This document shows, one piece after another, positions 1 to 5,161 of a stretch of 16,075 nt of DNA. A program made the position numbers and the translations under genes. The notes under the pieces were generated by a model. The model saw only the letters and a list, made by a program, of their open reading frames with translations. It was not told the origin of the DNA and did not search any database. Source of the DNA: Clostridia bacterium (GTDB lineage: Bacteria > Bacillota_A > Clostridia > RUG12999). The first letter of the stretch is position 1. Each line of letters opens with the position of its first letter. Location: assembly GCA_017558425.1 (NCBI GenBank), contig JAFYVD010000062.1, positions 1 to 16,075 on the forward strand. The letters are read 5' to 3'.

Positions 1-198
1 AGCACCTTCGGGATAAACGATGATGATGGGACCGAGAGCACAAAGACCAAAGCATCCTGTGGGAACTACTTTAACTTCGTCTTCAAGGCCTCTTGCTTTA
101 AGCTGTTTTTCAAATTCTTCCTGGATTTTTACAGCACCGGAAGAAGTACAGCCTGTACCGCCGCATACAAGAATATGCGATCTGAATGTGTTACTCAT
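1..198 (-). CDS. nuoF: NuoF/HydB-like NADH-binding hydrogenase subunit, N-terminal fragment
   Basis: This is the first 66 codons of a gene that continues past the left edge. The ATG at 198 follows a GGAGG ribosome site. The visible part is a thioredoxin-like [2Fe-2S] domain with the four-cysteine pattern C-x4-C (VCGGTGC, residues 12 and 17) and C-x3-C (GCFGLC, residues 49 and 53). In the family this domain precedes the FMN/NADH-binding core and a C-terminal [4Fe-4S] region, none of which is in the window. In bifurcating hydrogenases the subunit (HydB) passes electrons between NAD(H) and the HydA iron-sulfur chain in the cytoplasm. It starts 15 nt after the [2Fe-2S] protein gene, in the same operon. 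The choice of NuoF/HydB rests on this N-terminal domain plus context; a free-standing ferredoxin is less likely. Confidence 0.85.
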   Translation of the reverse strand, partial: MSNTFRSHILVCGGTGCTSSGAVKIQEEFEKQLKARGLEDEVKVVPTGCFGLCALGPIIIVYPEGA

Positions 199-213
199 TT
201 TCCTGCCTCCTTA

Positions 214-582
214 TTATTCTGCGGCACCGATTGTAAATTCTGCAACCGGTTTCTGATTGATTATATGTTCTGTAACAATACGAGCAACTTTATCCTCTGT
301 CATTTTAACATAAGTTACTTTTTCCTCGCCGGGCATATAAACCTCAACGATAGGCTCAAGACGGCACATACCAATACAACCCGTCTGTGTTACCGTAACA
401 TTTGCCAGATTTCTTTTGTCAATTTCTGCCATGAACGCATTGAGAACCGGTCTTGCGCCTGCTGCGATACCGCATGTTGCCATACCAACTACCACACGCA
501 CTCCGTCTTCACGTTCTTTACGAAGATTAACCTGATTTAAAACCTTGTTTCTGATTTCCTGTAATTCAGCTAAACTCTTCAT
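214..582 (-). CDS. [2Fe-2S] thioredoxin-fold ferredoxin-like protein of the hydrogenase operon
   Basis: The product is 122 aa. The ATG at 582 follows GGAGG with 5-nt spacing. The protein is soluble and has a thioredoxin-like ferredoxin pattern: an ATCGIAAGA motif with C37, then GCIGMC with C69 and C73, followed by EPIVEVY. Only three of the four usual ligand cysteines are present; the second position of the C-x4-C pair is a glycine (G42). Proteins of this kind sit next to nuoE and nuoF genes in clostridial hydrogenase operons and probably act as an electron-transfer or accessory subunit. It lies between the HATPase gene (63-nt gap) and nuoF (15-nt gap). Family assignment is firm from the motifs and place; the exact role in the complex is inferred. 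Confidence 0.88.
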   Translation of the reverse strand: MKSLAELQEIRNKVLNQVNLRKEREDGVRVVVGMATCGIAAGARPVLNAFMAEIDKRNLANVTVTQTGCIGMCRLEPIVEVYMPGEEKVTYVKMTEDKVARIVTEHIINQKPVAEFTIGAAE

Positions 583-645
583 CTTTTCCTCCTTAAATAT
601 TTGAATAAATTTTTTAAACTTTGTTATTGGTGCATCCGCACCGTT

Positions 646-1188
646 TTATTTATCTATATCGGCCAATCCTTCTTTAACAAACCCGACAATCCAGGTTAAA
701 ACATCCGGTGTGTCAAGTGGGATGTCACCGAGTATATTCTTAAGCTGCAATGTGTCCAGCAAAAACTCTCTGCCGTCTTTTGTGTGTCTGTACACATATT
801 CCGGCTGAGGCGCTCCCGATATGATTGTAAGCATTGTTTCAGCCATATCGCCAATGGGTGCCCTGTCAATGTGATTAAGCTCAAAAGTTACTTTCACCTT
901 TGTGCCCACACCAAGCTCGGACCATATTTCCAGCCCGCCGCCGCATTGCACCGCCGTCGCCTCAAACAGGGATATCCCCATACCCATTTTTCTGGTAGTT
1001 CTTGTAGTAACAAAAGGGTCTTTCACTTTTTTTAAAAATTCCTCGCTCATACCACAACCATTGTCGTTGATTTCAATGGTCAGTATATTTTCGGCGCTGT
1101 TTTCATCAATTATTATTTCAATTTTTCCAGCGCCCGCTTTAATGGAATTCTGCACAATATCAAGAATATGCAACGATAATTCTTTCAT
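646..1188 (-). CDS. GHKL/HATPase_c ATP-binding protein
   Basis: The product is 180 aa and soluble. The start codon shares one base with the stop of the PHP gene (TAATG) and follows GGAGG, so the two are translationally coupled. The N-terminal half is a Bergerat ATP-binding fold: N-box HILDIVQNSIKAGA with N14, G1 box DNGCGM at 42-47, lid segment TTRTTRKMGMG at 61-71, and GVGTKVKVTF at 93-102. There is no dimerisation/histidine domain and no transmembrane helix, so it is not an ordinary sensor kinase. The last ~75 residues have no motif I recognise. The gene recurs in clostridial hydrogenase clusters and may be a small kinase or ATP-dependent regulatory switch. The ATP fold is certain; the target is unknown. 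Confidence 0.88.
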   Translation of the reverse strand: MKELSLHILDIVQNSIKAGAGKIEIIIDENSAENILTIEINDNGCGMSEEFLKKVKDPFVTTRTTRKMGMGISLFEATAVQCGGGLEIWSELGVGTKVKVTFELNHIDRAPIGDMAETMLTIISGAPQPEYVYRHTKDGREFLLDTLQLKNILGDIPLDTPDVLTWIVGFVKEGLADIDK

Positions 1189-1889
1189 TATACCCTCCGG
1201 CTAAACAGCTCGTTTATATCATTTACATTTAAGAACGCATCTTTTTCAGCAACGTCAGCAAGGTAATGCGCATCAGAATTTCTCAGCGATCGATATTTTT
1301 TGAGATCCGGTCTGCTGTCGAGATACGCTTCTACATCGCCAACCTTTTTGGATATCTCTATTCCGTCAATTTCAAGCTCTTCGGGAATGAATCCAAGGTT
1401 TGTGAGTATACTGTAAGAATGTCTGTCTACATGGGCGGGAAAAACTATGCCGCCAACACTTTTCACAAGCTTCTGCAAATCTTCAACCTGTATTGTAGTT
1501 GGTGAAATAAGGAGTTTTTCCTCCTCGCCGACAATGTTGTCATCCTCATCCATATAGTACTGATGTCCGAAAATTTCCGGACGGTTTTTTATATCGGGCA
1601 ACGCACCGTATACTACTTTTGCCACTTCCTGAGCAGCATCTATATTATTATATAAGGTAAGAACATGAATTTCTTCGGCAGTTTCAACTTCCATCCCGGC
1701 CAAAACCTTCACCCCAACCTGCTCACCGACCTTCATTGCCGGAATCACATTGCCCACCGAATTGTGGTCGGTAATGGCAATGGCATCAAGCCCGATAATC
1801 GCCGCCATGTTAACAATGTTGTTAGGCGTCATATCATTGTCTCCACAGGGGGAAAGTGCCGAATGAATGTGAAAATCGTAATAAATCAT
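1188..1889 (-). CDS. PHP-domain phosphoesterase-like protein
   Basis: The product is 233 aa. The ATG at 1889 overlaps the preceding stop as ATGA, and the next gene overlaps its own stop by one base, so it is tightly coupled on both sides. The PHP metal-binding motifs are complete: FHIHS (H7, H9), TDH (D41, H42), GMEVET (E67), EIH (H75), PAHVDR (H153) and SDAH (D206, H208). PHP proteins are metal-dependent phosphoesterases acting on phosphorylated small molecules or, in some branches, on nucleic acid ends or phosphotyrosine. The substrate cannot be read from the sequence. Placement between DRTGG and HATPase genes suggests a regulatory role in hydrogenase control rather than a biosynthetic one, which is inference. 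Confidence 0.88.
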   Translation of the reverse strand: MIYYDFHIHSALSPCGDNDMTPNNIVNMAAIIGLDAIAITDHNSVGNVIPAMKVGEQVGVKVLAGMEVETAEEIHVLTLYNNIDAAQEVAKVVYGALPDIKNRPEIFGHQYYMDEDDNIVGEEEKLLISPTTIQVEDLQKLVKSVGGIVFPAHVDRHSYSILTNLGFIPEELEIDGIEISKKVGDVEAYLDSRPDLKKYRSLRNSDAHYLADVAEKDAFLNVNDINELFSRRV

Positions 1890-2221
1890 AGCCCTGCCGC
1901 TTTGTGAAGTGCCACTGCGGTTTCAAAGCTGTTTTTATTAGTTGAAAGAAGTACAATTCCCTGGGAGTTTGCCTTATCAATCACTTCTTTATCAACTGCC
2001 ACGCCTTCTGCAAGGATTATACACGCCATATCAACAAGTGCCGCAACGGCAACAATATTGACATTGCTCATAATTGTAACCCATGCATCGTCCTGCTCTG
2101 CGCGACCCATAACCCAACTCAGCAGGTCACCAACATAACAGCCTTTAATTTCTCTGTCGTTAAAATCTGTATCTGTTAAAATTTTTAAATCTAATTCTTT
2201 AATAAGTTCTGAAACTTTCAT
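1886..2221 (-). CDS. DRTGG-domain protein (downstream copy)
   Basis: The product is 111 aa from the ATG at 2221. AAAGG at 2231-2235 lies nine bases upstream, which favours this ATG over an in-frame TTG at 2230 that touches the ribosome site. The protein is a small soluble domain with the layout MKVSELIKEL, a central GCYVGDLLSWVMG segment, hydrophobic strands around residues 50-70, and a GIVLLSTN strand near the end. This matches DRTGG domains, a fold found beside CBS domains in proteins such as phosphotransacetylase N-termini and thought to bind ligands or mediate regulation. A second, diverged copy sits at 3964-4317 in the same operon. No catalytic residues are evident. A regulatory or ligand-sensing role is inferred. 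Confidence 0.82.
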   Translation of the reverse strand: MKVSELIKELDLKILTDTDFNDREIKGCYVGDLLSWVMGRAEQDDAWVTIMSNVNIVAVAALVDMACIILAEGVAVDKEVIDKANSQGIVLLSTNKNSFETAVALHKAAGL

Positions 2222-2230
2222 TTTGCACAA

Positions 2231-2235
2231 CCTTT
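2231..2235 (-). promoter_or_regulatory. Ribosome binding site that sets the DRTGG start
   Basis: AAAGG on the minus strand is nine bases before the ATG at 2221 and directly adjoins the in-frame TTG at 2230. Only the ATG has workable spacing. Confidence 0.6.
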
Positions 2236-2254
2236 CAGACGGGTTTCTGTGACA

Positions 2255-3559
2255 TCAGTCAAGCCTTGCGTCATCATTCTCACTGCCATAGGGGCTTGAT
2301 TCAAGGTCAAACAACTCTTTTGCAAGACTTTGAACTTTTTCCCTCATTCTAAAGATACAATCATTTTCGCTACCATGCCCATTCACAATATCTTCCGCAA
2401 GAGCCTTGCAGGAAGGTGCTCCGCAAGAACCGCAGTCCAGCTTAGGCATGTTTTCGCAGATTTTGTCAATCTGTTCAAGCTTTCTCATTGCCTCTTCAAA
2501 ATTGTCAGCCAGTTTCATTGTCTGACCCGGCTCTAAAACCTTTTCCCACAAAAGCCTGTTTTCATCAGGTAAATCTACAGGTTCGGTTTCTCTGAGGTCT
2601 ATCATATTTCTGATTCTGTTTGAACAAACATAGCTGTTTTCAACCGTCAGCGGACCGCCTACACAGCCCCCGCCACACGCCAGAAGTTCAATAAAATCTA
2701 TATCATCCAGCTTGCCGTTTTCTATCTCTTCAAGGATTTTTATTACCTCGTGAATTCCATCAACCGCAATATTGATAATCGTCTTTGTGGCTTTACATTC
2801 TCCACCGCTTCTCGCCCACGAAACCCCTTCAAGTCCCGCTTTGGCAAGCTTTTCAGGATTTTCTATCGATTTCACAAGGTTGCATATTTTCATATATGTA
2901 TCTGCAATCGAAATTGCTCCGTCAACCTCGGATTTATCACGCAAAAGCGGAGATTTTATGCTTGTTTCCTTTGCAGGACAAGGTGTGATGAAGAAAATTC
3001 CGATATCTTCACCCGGAAGACCGGTTTTTTCCATCGCCAACTTCCTTGCTTCCATTGCCGCCGCCTCCATCGGAGAGCACACAGGCAAAATATGTCTTAT
3101 AAGCTCGGGAAATCTTACGCGGATAAGTCTCAAAACTGCAGGACAAGCCGAACTGATAACCGGCTTTAAAAGCCCGCCTTTTTCTATCAGCCTTCTTGTG
3201 GCTTCTGCCACAATTTCAGCGCCTCGCGCCACTTCAAACACATCGTCAAAACCCACACGTTTAAGCGCCGTAAGAATCACATTTATATCAGTAACATCCT
3301 TAAACTGCCCATAAAGAGCAGGCGCAGGCATTGCAACCGTGTATTTGTAATTCGAAAGCATGTCAAACGAGTCTGTTTTTGCAAGCTTTGCATGATATGG
3401 GCAAACTCTGATACATTCGCCGCAATCTATGCATCGCTCTTTAATGATTTTAGCTTTTCCGCCACGGACCCTGATTGCCTCTGTGGGGCAACGCTTAATG
3501 CAGTTTGTACATCCGTGACATTTGGTTGTATCCAGTGTTACCGAATGGAAATAAGGCAA
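2255..3559 (-). CDS. Putative sensory-type [FeFe]-hydrogenase (HydS-like)
   Basis: The product is 434 aa from a TTG at 3559, placed five bases after a perfect GAGGTGA site; the in-frame GTG at 3568 lies inside that site and would add three residues. Numbering here counts from the GTG. Two N-terminal [4Fe-4S] motifs (C17/C20/C23/C27 and C46/C49/C52/C56) precede an H-cluster domain with its three loops: SSACPA (C142), TPCPAKE (C197) and ACGGGC (C298, C302). A C-terminal CGSCG-x3-SC...C motif (C379, C382, C387, C404) is a further iron-sulfur domain. The proton-relay cysteine of catalytic enzymes is alanine (A141), and the two methionines near the H-cluster are threonine (T195) and leucine (L296). 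This fits groups C/D, thought to sense H2 or redox state. There is no PAS domain. Confidence 0.88.
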   Translation of the reverse strand: MPYFHSVTLDTTKCHGCTNCIKRCPTEAIRVRGGKAKIIKERCIDCGECIRVCPYHAKLAKTDSFDMLSNYKYTVAMPAPALYGQFKDVTDINVILTALKRVGFDDVFEVARGAEIVAEATRRLIEKGGLLKPVISSACPAVLRLIRVRFPELIRHILPVCSPMEAAAMEARKLAMEKTGLPGEDIGIFFITPCPAKETSIKSPLLRDKSEVDGAISIADTYMKICNLVKSIENPEKLAKAGLEGVSWARSGGECKATKTIINIAVDGIHEVIKILEEIENGKLDDIDFIELLACGGGCVGGPLTVENSYVCSNRIRNMIDLRETEPVDLPDENRLLWEKVLEPGQTMKLADNFEEAMRKLEQIDKICENMPKLDCGSCGAPSCKALAEDIVNGHGSENDCIFRMREKVQSLAKELFDLESSPYGSENDDARLD

Positions 3560-3564
3560 TTTCC

Positions 3565-3571
3565 TCACCTC
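3565..3571 (-). promoter_or_regulatory. GAGGTGA ribosome site that decides the HydS-like start
   Basis: GAGGTGA is a seven-base match to the anti-Shine-Dalgarno sequence and is spaced five bases from TTG at 3559. The alternative GTG at 3568 is part of the site itself and has no other ribosome site upstream. The site overlaps the TGA stop (3570-3572) of the preceding ATPase gene, which suggests coupled translation. Confidence 0.6.
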
Positions 3572-3980
3572 ACAGATTAATGGTTAAAATTACCGTAGTC
3601 CCTTTTCCGGGAGTTGTTTTTATCTGAAGGTCGTCTGTATATTTTTTCATATTCGGAAGTCCCATTCCAGCTCCAAAGCCCAGTTCCCTGACACTTTCGG
3701 TTGCCGTGGAATATCCCTCTGTCATTGCAAGCTCTATATCTTTTATACCGGGACCGTTATCGGTAAAGCTGATTTTTATGCATTTATCCGATATCTCCGC
3801 GTCGCAGTATCCGCCGCCACCATGAATTACCGTGTTGATTTCTGCCTCGTACATGGAAATAGCAACCTTCCGTACTACCTCCCCGGGGATTCCCAACTGT
3901 TTCAAAATGGTTTTGAAATTGCTGGATGCTTCACCCGCACCGGAAAAATCACTTCCCGATATATCATAATGTTTCAGCAC
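3570..3980 (-). CDS. SpoIIAB/RsbW-like serine-kinase-type ATPase
   Basis: The product is 136 aa from a GTG at 3980, eight bases after AGGAGG (3989-3994). It overlaps the end of the DRTGG gene by 17 bases. The size and motif order match anti-sigma-factor kinases: N-box YEAEINTVIHG with probable catalytic base E45 and magnesium ligand N49, G1 box DNGPGI at 74-79, and G2 box GFGAGMGLPNM at 101-111. Such proteins phosphorylate a serine on an STAS anti-anti-sigma partner or bind a sigma factor. No STAS protein, PP2C phosphatase or sigma factor is encoded in this window. Its place directly before the HydS-like gene suggests it acts in hydrogenase-linked signalling. The fold is certain; the partner is unknown. 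Confidence 0.9.
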   Translation of the reverse strand: MLKHYDISGSDFSGAGEASSNFKTILKQLGIPGEVVRKVAISMYEAEINTVIHGGGGYCDAEISDKCIKISFTDNGPGIKDIELAMTEGYSTATESVRELGFGAGMGLPNMKKYTDDLQIKTTPGKGTTVILTINL

Positions 3981-4317
3981 TGCCGCGTCCTCCTAATCCT
4001 TTTTGGTAAAGTTTGCCGCAAGCGCTGTATAGTGGCTGTGCAGTTGTCAGAATTGCAATGCCTCTTTCTGCGGCAAGCTCGATAACATCGTCAGCAGGCT
4101 TTTTGCCGCGAACAAAACAAACAGCAACAATATCCATCATTTCAGCCGTTCTTATAACCTGTGCATTGATAAGACCTGTCAGAAGCAGCGACTGGTCTTT
4201 TACAAAAGCCAGCACATCGCTCATCAGGTCGCATCCGCAAGCAGTGTTGATTTCAACATCGGGACTGCCGGTGAGAATTTCAGCATCTAAAATGGACTGT
4301 ATCTCTGATAGTTTCAT
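3964..4317 (-). CDS. DRTGG-domain protein (upstream copy)
   Basis: The product is 117 aa. The ATG at 4317 follows AGGAG with about eight bases between. It resembles the copy at 1886-2221 in length and layout: MKLSEIQSIL, then EINTACGCDLMSDVLAFV, a GLINAQVIRTAEM helix, and a GIAILTTAQPL strand. The ACGCD segment with two cysteines is more conserved-looking than its counterpart in the other copy. It follows nuoE by 18 bases and overlaps the ATPase gene by 17. The domain is usually regulatory or ligand-binding; the ligand is unknown. The C-terminal GLGGRGSAETL tail overlaps the next gene and may be variable. Confidence 0.82.
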   Translation of the reverse strand: MKLSEIQSILDAEILTGSPDVEINTACGCDLMSDVLAFVKDQSLLLTGLINAQVIRTAEMMDIVAVCFVRGKKPADDVIELAAERGIAILTTAQPLYSACGKLYQKGLGGRGSAETL

Positions 4318-4335
4318 ACTCTTTACTCCTTGTAA

Positions 4336-4830
4336 TTAGTCTTTGTACTTTGCAAGGATTCCGTCAATTTCATCTTCTGTCAATCTGCCGTATACATCTT
4401 CACCGATCGTGAGAACCGGAGCAAGACCACAAGCACCGATGCAACGTGTAGCTTCAAGAGAGAATTTACCGTCTTCTGTGCATCCGCCAACTTCAAGATT
4501 TAAGATTTTCTGAATTTTTTCAATGATTTTACCGCTGCCTTTTACATAGCAAGCTGTTCCCAGACAAACACCGATGTGATGTTCACCCTTGGGTTCAAGA
4601 GTAAATCTTGCATAGAATGTCGCTACGCCGTAAACTTCTGCAAGCGGCACATTAAGGCCTTCGGAAATCATCTTCTGAACTTCAATCGGAAGATATCCGT
4701 AGATGTCCTGAGCTTCATGCATAACAGGGATAAGTGCACCCTGTTCGCCTTTGTGCTCTGCAATTACTTTTAAGAGTTTTTCTTCCTGTTCCTTTGTACC
4801 TTTGAAAGGAATTGTGGTTTTTGTTGCCAT
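4336..4830 (-). CDS. nuoE: NuoE/HydC-like [2Fe-2S] subunit of NAD-dependent hydrogenase
   Basis: The product is 164 aa, the usual length for NuoE/HydC. The ATG at 4830 follows AGGAGG (4838-4843) with seven bases between. An N-terminal helical region (residues 15-80, including YGYLP and EVYGVATFYARF) leads into a thioredoxin-like [2Fe-2S] domain with all four ligands: C89 and C94 (VCLGTAC), C130 and C134 (RCIGAC). In bifurcating [FeFe]-hydrogenases this subunit is part of the electron path between NAD(H) at HydB and HydA. It is the first gene of the operon, separated from nuoF and the [2Fe-2S] protein by six putative regulatory genes, an arrangement seen in clostridia. Confidence 0.93.
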   Translation of the reverse strand: MATKTTIPFKGTKEQEEKLLKVIAEHKGEQGALIPVMHEAQDIYGYLPIEVQKMISEGLNVPLAEVYGVATFYARFTLEPKGEHHIGVCLGTACYVKGSGKIIEKIQKILNLEVGGCTEDGKFSLEATRCIGACGLAPVLTIGEDVYGRLTEDEIDGILAKYKD

Positions 4831-4880
4831 TTTCTTTCCTCCTATTTAAAATCACTTTTATTAAACAAATCAATCATTTT

Positions 4881-4899
4881 GCGTATATTTACAATACGC
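4881..4899. promoter_or_regulatory. Inverted repeat at the predicted transcription start
   Basis: GCGTAT at 4881-4886 and ATACGC at 4894-4899 form a perfect 6-bp inverted repeat with a 7-base spacer. It begins at the predicted start point of the hydrogenase operon transcript. It may be a repressor operator or a short 5' hairpin. It does not match the Rex consensus well. Confidence 0.4.
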
Positions 4900-4906
4900 C
4901 GCATAT

Positions 4907-4935
4907 ATTATACCATTTCCAAAGCCAAATGTCCA
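4907..4935 (-). promoter_or_regulatory. Promoter of the hydrogenase operon
   Basis: The minus strand shows TGGACA (4930-4935) and an extended -10, TGG-TATAAT (TATAAT at 4907-4912), with exactly 17 bases between. Transcription should start near 4900, about 70 bases before the nuoE ATG. It lies just downstream of the terminator of the penicillin-binding protein gene, so the operon is probably an independent unit. Confidence 0.75.
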
Positions 4936-5001
4936 GCATTTTTACTTATATTTTTTTAAAATTTCGACTAAATTTTCGCCCTTTTTTAGTCAATATGTCC
5001 A
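4929..5001. repeat. Upstream inverted and direct repeats in the hydrogenase promoter region
   Basis: GACTAAA (4966-4972) and TTTAGTC (4985-4991) form a perfect 7-bp inverted repeat with a 12-base spacer, about 65-90 bases upstream of the predicted start. The heptamer ATGTCCA occurs at 4929-4935, where it overlaps the -35 box, and again at 4995-5001, 66 bases away. The rest of the 331-base gap 4831-5161 is AT-rich and I see no gene in it. Confidence 0.35.
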
Positions 5002-5104
5002 AAATGCAATTTTGCCTTTTAAATCCTGCAAAAAATGGCCGTAAAAACTTTTTACAACCGCCGGTTTAAATGGAGTGGAAAAATCGTTCGAAATAGCACA
5101 AAAA

Positions 5105-5136
5105 AGAAAAATAGCATTATAAAATGCTATTTTTCT
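5105..5136 (-). terminator. Terminator after the penicillin-binding protein gene
   Basis: AAAAATAGCATT (5107-5118) pairs perfectly with AATGCTATTTTT (5123-5134) around a 4-base loop, and two more pairs extend the stem. On the minus strand it is followed by a T-rich run. It lies 25 bases past the stop of the gene at 5162-7291. The stem is AT-rich, so efficiency may be modest. Confidence 0.65.
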
Positions 5137-5161
5137 ACAAAAATTCAATTTTTACATTTTT

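Noticed and set aside
629..642. GGTGC-ATCC-GCACC hairpin between the ATPase gene and the [2Fe-2S] gene
   Set aside because: The stem is only 5 bp and no clear U-tract follows, so I do not call it a terminator. It may slow polymerase or affect mRNA stability.
2750..3314. Plus-strand open frames of 139 and 180 aa
   Set aside because: They are antisense to the HydS-like gene and show no coherent domain; frame length there follows from the codon use of the real gene.
4881..4899. Rex operator at the hydrogenase promoter
   Set aside because: Rex sites resemble TTGTTAA-N4-TTAACAA; the inverted repeat here has GCGTAT arms with a 7-base spacer, so only an unspecified operator is supported.
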